Origin: Onchidella celtica
Lineage: Eukaryota > Mollusca > Gastropoda > Systellommatophora > Onchidiidae
NCBI GenBank assembly: GCA_963931925.1
Contig: OZ007569.1
Location: forward strand, 43,928,521 to 43,992,520
Length of the DNA: 64,000 bases
Reading direction: 5' to 3'
Shown here: piece after piece, positions 35,551 to 47,510 of the stretch
How positions within the stretch are numbered: the stretch's first letter is position 1
How the letters are laid out: the number at the start of each line of letters is the position of its first letter
Notes under the pieces: generated by a model
The model's input: only the letters and a program-made list of their open reading frames with translations
Told to the model about the DNA's origin: nothing
Database searches by the model: none
Position numbers and translations under genes: made by a program

Positions 35551-37170
35551 ATTTCATTCACTCAACATGACAACAAAAATACACAAAGAGGAGGATAAGG
35601 ACAAGATAGAGAGAGTATGAAAGAAGGAGACCCTACCAGCAGCACCCGCCAACCTCCCACGTGATACTGGTCACATACAAAACACATACATTTCATATCA
35701 AGTAACTGCATAAAAAGTGGGATAACTGCTGCCTGGCCTAGTGAGATGTTTCCTCGTTTAATGAACCAGTGGACACAGACAGATTCTCTCTCTCTCTCTC
35801 TCTCTCTCCTCTCCCCCCCCCCCCCCCCATTCTGCAAATAACTTCGATTAAAAAAATACAGACACCCCCCTCCCCTAAACCTAACAAATTACTATAATTA
35901 AAGAACACTATAAATAATTTAGTTTCCAAAATACAGCGAATTCACACACACCCACTTAACCCAAATTACCCCAAAAAGTACAGCAGCAGAGCACACACAC
36001 ACAATCTCTCCCCGCAACAAATTACAATAAATAAACAACACTGCAAATAAATTCAGTTATAAAAATGCAGCAAAATCATCACCACCCCTTCGGTATACCT
36101 TTACAAAAGATTCAAGAATTCAGCACATTTTGTCTTTCAGTCACAATGGCATTGTGCTCTACTTTCTTATTGTCCACAACTGAACTGATAACTATCCCAC
36201 TCAATGAAAATAAAATTAATGGAAAAAGTATGGCAGAACATGTTCTATAGGCTACAGAATATTTTTTTTTCATTCACACAACATTACAACAAAAATACGT
36301 TAAAAGGTGGAAAAGGACAAGAAGGAGAGACAAGGTGAGAAAGAGGGCACAGGAAAGAAGTAGAACCCTACCAGTAGCACCCGCCAACCTCCCACCTGCT
36401 ACTGGTGACATACAAAACAAATATTTCACATCAATTGCATAATTATACAGTGACATAACTGCTTGGATGGAAGAGATGTTAGCTCATCTATGGCAATTCT
36501 AATAAAACATAGGTTGGATACATTATACAGGCATTTATGGACACATAGTATCATACGGCTCTTAATTTGAAACTTGTAATGAAATTTTTTTTCATATATA
36601 TATAATTATGATGTACACTCGAGCCAAAAAGTTAAGCAACCTTCACTAACAAGATTTGTGAACTCTTGCCATTCAATTATTGACTTTTTTGTTTTTGTAT
36701 AAAAGAAAATTTTGTTTAAGTCATTAAGCCCCATTTTTGGGGTGGGTAAAATGAAATTGAATGTGATTTCAGACTTACATAATAAATTGATTCCAATGAA
36801 CGTGTTTGAATTAATTGAAAAATAAAGTTGTCAGTTCTGAGCATAACCCAGGGTTGCTTAACTTTTTGGCTCGAGTGTATATCTTATAAAGACATTTCAT
36901 ACATAATGCTGCGCTCTTCAAACCACACCCCTCAAGAGTTAAAAGAAATTCCCATAATTAGACAATATTGCAAATAATTTAGATGAAAAAATATAAAGTA
37001 AAATCCCCCCCCCCCCCCCCCATTAAACTTTTTTATATACGCAAGATTTATTAAAGGAAATTAACAATTAAACAAGACAGCAAATAATTTAGATTAAAAA
37101 AAAAAAACAAAGACCTAACACCAGCCCCCAAGATAGAAATTAACATAATGCTGCAAATAATTCAGTATAA
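35551..37170. repeat. Degenerate dispersed array with a duplicated block
   Basis: A block of about 200 bp at about 35551-35748 recurs at about 36268-36470, including ACCCGCCAACCTCCCAC. In the second copy this is framed by CCAGTAGCA and TGCTACTGG and so can form a 9-10-bp stem. A second motif, TGCAAATAATTYAG followed by an A-rich run, recurs around 35835, 35915, 36040, 36970, 37080 and 37150. A further match links 36030-36140 with 37145-37230. The array carries a CT tract with a C tract (35785-35828) and two other C or A tracts. Confidence 0.7.
36616..36877. mobile_element. Tc1/mariner-like MITE, 262 bp
   Basis: Perfect 26-bp terminal inverted repeats (36616-36641 and 36852-36877, starting CACTCGAGCC) are flanked on both sides by TA (36614-36615 and 36878-36879), the target duplication of Tc1/mariner transposons. 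There is no coding sequence. The perfect termini suggest fairly recent mobilisation by a transposase encoded elsewhere. The termini differ from those of the Tc1 copy at 61646-63115. Confidence 0.95.
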
Positions 37171-37352
37171 AACCATCTCCCCATCTGTATACACATACAG
37201 ATTCAAATCATCAACACATTTTGTCTTTCCCCTCCTATTTTCAATTCTGATTCACTGTAATGTTTCTTTACTGTGTCCTATGTAAGCGCCGCCGCGATTT
37301 TTTTTCTTTCAATTCTGATTGACTGTAATATTTCTTTTTCTACACAGCCATA

Positions 37353-37780
37353 CCTGTAACACTACTTGGTATCCTCCTCTAACTGGCTTCAAGTAGTTAC
37401 GTTTTTGCTTTCTCATTACTATTGCCAGTTAATCCATATCCGTTATAATACTCCTTGGTATCCTCCTCTAACCTAGTCATTCTGTATACACGTATTATGT
37501 TGTTGACTCCAAGTTATATAGTTACATGTTTTGCTTTCTCATTAACATTGCAATTTAATCTATACCTGGTAACAGTACTTCGAATCCTCATGTACCCTAA
37601 TCACTCTGTATATTAAGTTGTTGGCTTCAAATAGTTACATTTTTACTTCTCATTAATATTCCGAGTTAATCAACACCTGTAACACTGTGTCCTTTCCTTC
37701 TCTAATCTAGTCACTCTGTGTATCAAGTTGTTGGCTTCAAATTGTAGACGTTTTTCATCTCTCGTTAATTACACTAGTTA
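37353..37780. repeat. Diverged tandem array, about four units of 90-125 bp
   Basis: Units start near 37353, 37440, 37564 and 37675. Each has the order CCTGTAACACT-type start, TCCTC/CTAA, AGTCACTCTGTATA, GTTGTTGGCTTCAA, AGTTAC, TTTTTGCTT and TCTCATTA. Not coding. Confidence 0.85.
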
Positions 37781-38223
37781 ACATTATTGCACAAAATCTC
37801 TCCCCTGTAAATTTATTTTCACATTTTTGAATCAGTCACTTTGTTTCCTCTTGTCTCTTACATTTGGTCGAAGTTGGCTAAAAAATATGGAGCTAAAGCT
37901 CCACTGTCTTCAACAGGAATGTAAAGGAAAAAACAACTTTGTAATTAATGGGTCAAATTTGCTAAATTTCTATCCGCAAATTATACTTTGCAACAAATGG
38001 TTTGAATTTACTAAATCTCAGTTGGCAATGATGATGCTCTATCTTGACAAGTGCGAGGCACAAGTTCTATATATTTCCAAAAGCTCATGTTGATAACTTA
38101 ATGTTTGTGCACTTCATACGAGGTCACTCCTGTACACAGTTTTACACTTTTGACTCAGTCATTCTTTTGTTTTCTCTTCTGCCTCTTAAATTTGGTCAGA
38201 GTTGGCTATAGATATGACTTGAT
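37781..38223. repeat. Start of a diverged duplication set
   Basis: The segment around 37825-37880 matches 38145-38205 (TCAGTCA, TTTCTCTTSTSYCTCT, TTTGGTC, GTTGGCTA). The segment around 38018-38060 matches 38577-38612 and 38699-38730 (TTGGCAAWGATG...TCTTGACA). The repeats are old and non-coding. Confidence 0.65.
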
Positions 38224-38381
38224 CAAAGTCAAAATTGGGCAAAAAGAAAAGGTATGTTGCAAAACCCCGCGTGAGAAATAAAACCCAAACAATACAAATC
38301 AAACTAAAGAGAAGACAAAAAAAAAAAAATTAATACACGGTTTTGCAACATACCTTTCCTTTTTGCCCAATTTTGACTTTG
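38224..38381. repeat. Hairpin with 43-nt arms, 42 of 43 paired
   Basis: The arms at 38224-38266 and 38339-38381 are reverse complements with one mismatch, separated by a 72-nt A-rich spacer. The sequence AGATATGACTTGA lies just left of the hairpin (about 38211-38223) and again about 45 bp to its right (about 38427-38439). No ORF. It may be a short foldback element or a hairpin-RNA locus. Confidence 0.95.
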
Positions 38382-40311
38382 CTTATAGCCCTGCTGCGAC
38401 CCCACAGTTTTTCTGTGGTTTTTAAGATATGACTTGACTGTGGCACAACTAATCACGAAGTCCTTGTCCTCCAGTTGACTGTCTGCTTAAGCTCTATTGA
38501 CTTTGACAATAATTAAACTTAAAAATAAAAGAAGAAAAAAAAATCTGCAACGAATGGAACAAATTGACTAAATTTCAGTTGGCAAAGATGGCATTCTGTC
38601 TTGACAGGTCCAAGTGTATTGGTTTTATATGATGGTAACTAAACACTGCCAGTGAACTGATACCTTTTGCAAAAAATGGATCAAGTTTACTAAATTACAT
38701 TTGGCAAAGATGGCATCCTGTCTTGACATACACAAGTACACTGGTTATAAATATTTCCAAATGTTCACATTGATAAATTATTTCCACAGAGACAACAACT
38801 GGTATGCTAACTATGACTCCTGATTGATCGTTTAAGGAAAGAAATATATCTGGCTGTGTACCATTAAGAGTAATCTGCTCAATACATTTAGTTTCAACTC
38901 CACCCCGCCCTCCTGTCTTCTGCATGAAACAATATTGAAGTAACAATTGGGTAAACCTTACATTTGTAGAAAGACAAAATTGAAAATTATTTTGTCAAGC
39001 TTTAACTTTTTGAAAAACCTTTAAGAGTATTTCTCATCTCAGCCTTTTAATTTTCTGAATTATTTGCAAAATCTTGAAAGACAATATCTCATTCATATTA
39101 GTTGAATTTACCATGTTCCAGTATGAGTATTACACCAGTCACAAAATTTGAAGTTTCTTGACATGCAGACTGCGAATTTGATCAAGGAAATGTGAGTAAC
39201 ATGCTTGGGGCTACATACAGGTTAGTACAGTTGGTAAAGAGCTTGGATCATTCCTGTTTCAATAATGAAGTTTGCCTTTTTACTGAAACCAAGACAATTT
39301 CTACAGCTGATTAATGCACAATAAAGCTATCCAAGCCCTTTCTAGAACATTATGGAATATTCAATCTTGTGACTGGGCAATACTGACTTCCTGTGTGCCA
39401 ATAGCACAGACATTGCTGTTTATAGTGGCAAAATTTCAGAAAATTGAGATGAGATATAGTACACCGAGAACCTGAATTAAATTTAGTCCAACCTCAATGT
39501 TATTGTGAATAAAAAAAAAATACTTGATTTTACTTTGTTTTTAAGGTACTATTATAATATATGCTTAGGTCCAACTGTAATTTTTTAAAACTAATAACAG
39601 CTATGACGTGCTCTACACAGTTCACTGACAATCACTATGAAATAAAAAGAATTTGCTTCACAATTAAAATATCAAATGCACTTCCTATCATTTAAACTGG
39701 AGGCAATTTTTGAACCCAAAATGAATGCTATCTTCACACAATATTATACTGCTGGTTCCATGAACTGACAAAGATCAAAATACCTACAATTTATTGTGAT
39801 TGCCCTACAAATTTATCAGCATCGCATCTGTGTCGTGATGCTGTAAATAGGCATATGAGAAAATTTGGAACACGTGTTTTATAAACTCATTTGGCCAAAA
39901 TATTTACCATTACTAAAAAATTACCAATGCCTATGACTATTCATTATCAGTTCTACTTCCCCATTATATTTACAAGTATCCTTCACTCATGTCCTTTCTG
40001 GCACATTTCTACAGCTATACTAGTATTTTGTTGCCACTGATAGCCCTATTTCTTTGCTGTGTGGAAAGCTCATTTCCAGCAAAACAAATCATTTCTCCAT
40101 CTTTTTTGTCAAATTAAACTGACAAACACCTTTTGTATGTCCATTTTCATCCTCACCCCAGCCAGGGCAAAAGTTTTATATCTCCTTTTGTTCCTTTTTC
40201 TATTGCCCAGTAATGAAAGAGCAAATCTTTCTCATTTCCGTTTTTCACCAATGACCATTAATTTCCTCATTTTCATTTTTTAGAAACTCCCACCCCAGAG
40301 CTCCTGAACAA
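38382..40311. other. AT-rich non-coding stretch
   Basis: Apart from the diverged repeat segments near 38577 and 38699 noted for the preceding set, I see no gene or bounded element. Confidence 0.45.
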
Positions 40312-40900
40312 TCTGTTCTTCACTCACTTGGGGGAGTGGATGCTTTTTACCTTGAGCGGTCCCTCCCTTTCAAAATTACTCCCGTGGAGGAGAGTACCAC
40401 ACTTATTTTTTTTTTCTCATGACTTTCCCTCCAAGGGAGTATTTCTGTTTCTTATATATAAATATTTTTCCACTCTACTTCCCAGGAATGAGGCAAGTTG
40501 TTTTTTGAACATGCCATGTCTCTTGTCAATGTTCCTGGCCACTGGCATTTGTCATCAATTTTCTTTTCCCAATGATCTGTTCTTCACTCACTTGGGGGAG
40601 GGGGGGTTTATTTTACCTCTATACACCCCCCCCCCTCCACGATTTAAAAAAAAAATGATTGCCTATCTTTTTTTCCCCTTCAAAATTATTGGCCTAGAGG
40701 GGAGTACTAACTACCCTTATTTTTTTTTCTTTTCCCCTCCTAGGGAGTATTTGTTTCTCATAAATGTATCATTTTCCCCCACTCTTCTTCCAAAGAATGA
40801 GGCCCTTCCTTTTTGAACACACCAAGAGCATGCCATGTCTCTGGTCCATGTTCCCGGCAATCAGCATTTGTCATCATTGATTTTCTTTTCCCAAACTCTA
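40312..40900. repeat. Diverged tandem duplication, two units of about 265-325 bp
   Basis: Unit 1 (40312-40576) and unit 2 (40577-40900) share in order TGTTCTTCACTCACTTGGGG, TTCAAAATTA, GAGAGTAC-type, AGGGAGTATT, TTCC..GAATGAGGC, TTTTTGAACA, GCCATGTCTC and GGCATTTGTCATCA. Unit 2 is longer through C, A and T tract expansion. Confidence 0.9.
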
Positions 40901-41685
40901 ACCTCTCCATCAAGTCTTGTATTTGAGGATTTCTCGCCTCCCTCCATCTCCCCCTGCCTTTAAAAAAAAATAAATATGCAAAAACAAACAAGAACGAAAA
41001 AAAAAACAAGGTTATCTTTTCATCCCCTTTTCAGCCTATTGAAAATATTTGTTGTCTAATGTCACCATTGGATAATGTCCTCCCATCTGTATGAGCAAAG
41101 AGCTTCGGGCGCCAAGGAAACCCTTTGACCTGCAGGTGGCAGAAGATTCCAGATCTATTATCTTTGAAGGTCCGGGTCTGGGTCCCACCGATAGACAAGA
41201 AATCAGGGAACCGCTGCCGACAACCTTTCCTTCCTTAATAGCTTCCCATTCTTATGCCAGACGGGGTCTCTTACAGGCACGTAATTAATTTTCTGACAAT
41301 GAATGAATCCGGCAACTCTCATAGTGTGGACTAGGTCAGATTAGTCTTAATAGATTTCCAGAGAAAGAAAGAGACAGAATGAAAGATATATGTACATGTA
41401 GATAGAGTGAAAAATGTATGTACATGTAGATATATGTAGACAAGAGTGATAGATATATATACATGCAGTTAGAGTGAAAGATATATACATGTATATTATA
41501 TACATGGAGGAAAGAATGACAGTGAAAGATATATATATATACATAGATAGAAAGCAAAAGAAAGAAAGAGTAAATGAATGTTAATCTGCCAGTATGGGTG
41601 CTTACTGTAGTACCTTTACTCCAACTTCATTCAATTCAGAAAAATCACTCGATCCCGAACAGCTAAAGAACCAAGATTGTCAGAA

Positions 41686-41755
41686 AATTGTTTACGTCCC
41701 TGTATCCTGTGCTACATGCAAATTGTTTACGTCCCTGTATCCTGTGCTACATGCA
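41686..41755. repeat. Perfect 35-bp tandem duplication
   Basis: 41686-41720 and 41721-41755 are identical, so the duplication is recent. Confidence 0.97.
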
Positions 41756-42819
41756 AGGGACAGGGTAACATAGAAACAACAGAGTCACGCACAAGAGCAC
41801 ACTTGACCACAACCACAAACAAGGGGACCACGCTGGACAATGGGTCACTACAGATAATCGACCACTTTGGTGAGAATATCAAAATTCTGAAAAAAAAATT
41901 TAAAAAAATACAACCCAGACCAAATCGAGAACAAACTTTACATTGCCAAATAAAGGCCCAAATAAAGAAATATGATCTTTCAAATCCCAGTTTACCAGAT
42001 TGAATCTTTCCCATGAGTAAAGGAAGGCCCTGCTCCTGTTAAATTTCAATTTTCTTGCATCCCTTTTCCTCCACAGAAAATATTTTTTTATCTGTCCTTT
42101 TCAATCTTTTGCTCACCCACAGCAGAGATTGCATCTTTCCTTTGTCTGTCCTACTTCAATCTTTCGCTCACCCACAGCAGAGATTGTGTCTTTCCTATAT
42201 CAACAGTCCCACAGACGCTGAGATTCTCAGTTCTGATATAACATTTTATAGTTTAGCCAAATCATTAACCTGAGGATCTGCCATCTTCATTCCTGCCTTT
42301 CAACTAATGCCCAAACTCAAAGCACCAGCCACTGTCTTGGCTATTTGTCAATTTCTGTTCATTTCACTTACATCCAGAGCTCCCTGTCCTTCCCCTCCCC
42401 GCTGTTTTTTTGCCTCTGGCTGGCAAACAGATACACTTAAAAGGCTAAATGTCTCACTCGTTAATAAGGCTCTCATAATTATTGAAGTTTTTAAACCTAT
42501 GTTCTAATCCTCCAGATTTCTATTCAAAGTTTCATGGATACCAATTTGTTCTTCAAACTCTGACCAAATTTAGGAGTATCTTGTATACATGACATTCTGA
42601 TGCCAAAGTGTTTAATCTGTTATGTCCACAGCCTTTACTCGTATTTCTTTTGATATAAAGTTCTATAAAAACTGATTTCTTTTTCAATACTCCGACCAAA
42701 TGTAAGTGATACCCTCCAGGGTATTTCTAACCTTGAACTGAGAATTTTTTCTGAAAACTAGTTTACAATCCAGAAAAAACAACAAACTTTAGAATTCCTA
42801 CCCTGGAGGTGCTGGGTGT

Positions 42820-42918
42820 AGGATCCTGTGAAAATTAGTTATTTTCTGTTCCAATTAGATTTGATAAAATTGTCATTATGACTGAAACACCTATCTGACT
42901 CAATTTTCACAGGATCCT
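42820..42918. repeat. Inverted repeat with 17-bp perfect arms
   Basis: AGGATCCTGTGAAAATT (42820-42836) pairs with its exact complement at 42902-42918 across a 65-nt spacer. Just to the left, CCTCCAGGGTA (about 42714) pairs with TACCCTGGAGG (about 42799), so two stems lie side by side. Confidence 0.93.
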
Positions 42919-44579
42919 TTGATGGTGACTGCCAGCTCAGTCAACAGATACAGAATAGTACCATTTTACTGTCGTAATGGTGGCAATGAAGACCTCAGAC
43001 TTGTCAAATTAGCTCAGTTCAATTTGGAAAAAGGTTTCAAACTTAGGAAAATTTCATCAAGATCTGGGAACCATCTATAGATGAGATGAACCATAATTCA
43101 CTTTACAAAAATTCTGCATTTTTGTCTTGGACATTTCAAATTTGAACATGGTTTGCCACAGCTACATAAAGCCAATATGAGCGCAATGATCTTTTTGAAT
43201 TGAAAGACCAGAAATATAATTGTCCTGAATAAGTTTGTAATGGTTTAAAGTTACTAATATGGTTGAAATTTTGCTGAGTCCTGGATATGAAAACAATTGG
43301 AACATACCATTTGATAATAAAAGGGGTTGGCAAATCTGAGGCCTTCACTGACCTGACACAAAAAACTATCCCTATTTAACTTTGATGTTGCAGTTTTACT
43401 TACGACCAAATGTATGAAACCTGTCCTTTCATTCTGCCCAATCTACACTACTAGTACACCAACATGAATCCCCCAGTTTGATGTGATCACAACTGACAAT
43501 CTCAAACAAACAAAATCACCAGCTTTAGTTCAAAGATCAAGTTTCAAGGGATGTGAATTGCCTGGCCTTTGTTGGGAGAAATCACTTGCCTTGCCTTCTT
43601 TTTTAAGTTTATTCATTTATTCCTTTGAAAATAATGGCATGTTGACCAGGCCAGCTCAATCACGTGTCAGGATAAAGCTTACCCCAAGATCCACAGGTTC
43701 TAGTTTTCCTTCACAAATGACAAACTTCCATATCTCTATTGCACTGACTAACACCTATGAATCCAATGCCATAAAGTTAGAAAGCTACTTATTAAAACTT
43801 CCACCCCAATATCACCACTATCAGCCTATTCACTGTATTGTGTCTATAGCTTTAAAAAAATTATTATTTCCTTCTGTTCTATAAGTCAGCGATAAAGTTA
43901 TCAGTCTGAAGTTAGATAATGTCTCGCTTACATTTTGATTATTCAAATACTGTATAATACCACAACCTCTATCTTGAGCTCATTCTAATACATTTATTTA
44001 AATACATGAGTCATTCTGTCCTCAAATATTTTCACCTGCACTGACTGCATTATCCCCAGCTGCAGAATATGCATATGATATCTGTTTCAAATTTTTCTAG
44101 AACCCGATGACGAATTCATGAACTTAAACTGCGTTTTCCCCATCAGTAAGGTTTTAGGATGACAATTCAACTGTTAGTGTTACCCTGCTCTTTCCGATTC
44201 CATTAAATACCCTAAATGCTAAAAAAACAAAAACAAAAAGTGTGCTGATGACCGAATCTGATGAACCGCTATGGTAGTCATTTTCAACTTCTGGCTTAAG
44301 AACCACCACAAATCAAGAGTATTACAGTATCCCCAACCTGTTTAGCCTGTCAAAATTCCTGTGGTAGCCATACTTTACAATTACCTCACAGTCATGGAAA
44401 TAAACGGTATGTCCATTTTGGATCATGGGTACAAGTTGCCAATATTACATTCTCTTGTGAATAGTCTATGATAGAATAAATTTACAAATTAAAATGCAAA
44501 ACGAAAAAATAAAACGCTACTATAATTAATGCGCTGTCCAAGTCTTGAATGCTGAGAAAGTTGTCCTGCTCTCCTAAAA

Positions 44580-47510
44580 AATCCAGATCAAGTGATGCTC
44601 ACAGCGGGTTTATCACAATGTGTTTGTACTGAGTTGTGATAAATTACTGCTAAAGAAATCCAGATCAAGTGATGTTCTCAGCTGTTTTGCCACTGAGTTG
44701 TGATAATTTTAGGTTGAAAGAGTATTGTACTCACTGTTTCCAATTTTCAGGTATCGAGGCCCAATATTACATACAATCAGGCTGAACAAACTGTCATGTT
44801 GACAATGTTACACAGGTTTGAAAGGATATCTTCTGGTGACTTCTTCTGATGCCAAGAGTTCACACCTAAGTGGTGGGTGTGGTTCAGTCGTCTGACAATT
44901 GCCTGTGCAACAAAACAAAGCAAGAAAAGTTAGTATGATGTATGAAGATTTTAAATGATTTAAAAAGTTTTATATAATCTTTTTTTTTCAACTAAAATGG
45001 AATAGGATTATCAAAGACAGGCCATCTACCAAATGAAATGGAAAGCTCTAGACTAAATCTGATGCTACATCATTAGGAAAACTTTGGAATGACTTGTGGA
45101 AATTCGAAAGAATTAGACTGAGTTGTAATAATCTGAAGCTGAAAGGGTACTGTACTCACTATTGCCATTTTTCAGGTACCAAGGACCAATATTGCACATA
45201 ATCAGGTTGACCAAACTGTCATGTTGACTGGAGTTGACAATGTCATACAGGTTTGAAAAGATTTCTGGTGAATTCTTCTGATGCCAAGAGTTCAGCCTCA
45301 TACTCATAGCAAATTGGTGTGTGTGGCTGGTTATCTGACAATTGCCTGTTCAACAAAACCAAGTAATGAAAATTTGTACAAAATGTTTTGCGACTGTAAA
45401 TAGTAATGAATTAAAAACTTTACTTGTATATATATATTTCAGTTTTTTCTTTCAACAAAAAAAAAAAAGAAAAAAAAAAACATCAAACGCAGGTCATATA
45501 CCTTATGAAATGGAAAGCTCTAGACATGTGCCACATTATTAGGAAAACTTTGAAAGAATAACCTGTTGGAAATTCCAAATAATTAGACTGAGTTGTGATA
45601 ATCTTAGGCTTAGGTTGAAAGAGTACTTACTCACTGTTGCCATTATTTGGGTATCAAGGAGCAATATTTCACACAATCAGGCTGCAGAATCTGTCACGTC
45701 AACTGGGGTTGACAATGTCACCCATGCAAGTTTGAAATGATAGCTTCTGTGGAATTCTGATGCTATGAGTTCATACTTCATAGCAAAGTGGTGTGTGTGG
45801 CTCAGTCACCTGGCAAGTGCCTGTGGAACAAAAAGCTGGGAAAATGAAAATCTGTATGTTTTGCGATTATAAATGGTAATGAATGAAAAAGTTCAGTTTT
45901 AACTTTTATTCTTTTTTTTTTTAACAAAAGAAATAAGATTATTGAAATACAGTCCGTGTATCTAATGAAATGGAAAGACTACCTCTAGACTAAATCTAAT
46001 GCCATATCTGATATCATAGAAAACTTTGAAACAAAATTGGTGCAAATTCTGAAGTATTAGATTTGATCTAGATCTATCATTGTCTAAGAACAGGAATTTC
46101 ATTCTGAATGGCACTTGCCAAAAGTTTTTCTGGATAAATTTCAGTTTGAAGGAACTAGATCTAGATTAGACTGAGAATGAGATCTATTAAGCCTAGTTTC
46201 ATAACTTTAAAAGAACTAAACGTCTTGTTCGAAATTTCTGCGGATTTTAAGTTTTTATAGCCTACCCATGGCATGTTATCACCATAGTTTTCATTAACTT
46301 TCTGCTGTGTTTACGGGTTGCCAAATGGAAATCATAAGTTTAAGCCAAGCCAAACAATACTAGCTAAATACTAAGAATATCATACGAAAGGCTCCAGAAC
46401 CAGGTCACTATCATCCTCAGCATTAAACCCTGTAAGAATGACAAAGTTCTATTTCCACTTCTTGGCTTTTAACGAGTTACACACTTCACACTATGTCTAT
46501 GTGCCTTCTCCATTGTGTGTCAAAGTATCAAGCGGATCCGGTGTGTAATTTATAAGTATTACTAAAAAATAAAGCTACCGATACTCAAACGTCAAAGACC
46601 TATGACTATAGGCACAATTTCTCAAAGTCAACGTTGATGGGAGGGAGTTGGAATCTTGTCATTCTAAGGCAACGACTAGAGTGAAATGAACTGCTACAGA
46701 AGAAATTCAGATCAAGTGATGTTCTCAGCTGTTTTGCCGCAACACCTTTGATTGAATTGAATTGTGATAATTTTAGGCTGAAAGAGTGCTTTACTCACTG
46801 TTGACATTTTTCAGGTAGTCTATCAAGGATCAATATCTCACACAATCACTGAACCAGGCTGTAAAATCTGTCAGGTCGACTGAGGTTGACAATGTCACCT
46901 GTGCAGGTTTGAAATGATAGCTTGTGGTGAATTCTTCTGATGCCAAGAGTTCAAATCTCATATTATGTCATAACAAAGTGGTGTGCATGGCTCAGTCGTC
47001 TGGCAACTGCCTGTGCAGCAAAACAAAGCAAAGAACATTTGTATTATGTTTTGCGATTATAATGGTAATGAATTAGGGCCTTAAGTTTTATCCAACCTTT
47101 TTTTTTTCATCAAAAAAAAAAAAAGGAATAGGCTTAACGAATGCAGGCCATGTAGGGCTTACCTAATGAAATGGAACAACGAGACCAACTCTAAATCTAA
47201 TGCCATATCATTGGGAAAAACTCCGACACAACAACGTGTGGAAATAATCCGAAGAATTCGGAATTTCATTCAGTGTCACTTGCCAAAAGTTTTTCTGGGT
47301 AAATTTTAGTTTCAGAGGAAGTAGAGTTAGACTAGATCCTGAGATCTGTCAGGCCCAGTTAAAAAACTAACTAGAAAAAGAAAACTAAACGTCTTGCTGA
47401 AAATTAGGTTTCTACATTCCCATCGCGTGAATAACTTGAACTCTGCCGCCCTGTTAAAACCACATAGTTTTCATTAACTTTCTGCTGTGTTTCCGGCAGC
47501 TCCCCTCCTT
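44580..47510. repeat. Nested tandem duplication of a non-coding unit (four copies)
   Basis: Four copies begin near 44690, 45120, 45595 and 46750. Each runs TTAGGCTGAAAGAGTAC, TTACTCACTG, TTTTTCAGGTA, a CAATATTRCACA block, ACTGTCATGTTGAC, TTGACAATG, CAGGTTTGAAA, TTCTTCTGATGCCAAGAG, GTGTGTGGCTCAGTC, then a T/A tract and AATGAAATGGAAAG. Copies 3 and 4 share an extra 3' part (about 46090-46320 and 47260-47500, with TTTCATTAACTTTCTGCTGT), so a larger unit of about 1.1 kb was itself duplicated. Short partial copies precede copy 1 (44580-44680). No reading frame is conserved between the copies. Confidence 0.9.

Larger units (their letters stand above)
40901..44579. other. Non-coding stretch with minor repeats
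   Basis: Holds a GC-richer segment of unknown nature (about 41093-41270), a degenerate GATAGAGTGAAAGATATATA-type array (about 41360-41545), a perfect 35-bp tandem duplication (41686-41755) and a 17-bp-arm inverted repeat (42820-42918). The 133-codon frame at 43483-43884 has no recognisable feature. Confidence 0.45.

Noticed and set aside
41091-41288. 65-codon GC-richer frame starting MSKELRAPRKPFDLQVAEDS
   Set aside because: Composition is coding-like, but there is no splice context, no homology I recognise, and both strands are open; it could equally be an unidentified repeat.
43483-43884. 133-codon plus-strand frame
   Set aside because: No recognisable motif, no splice or start support, and base composition like the flanks.
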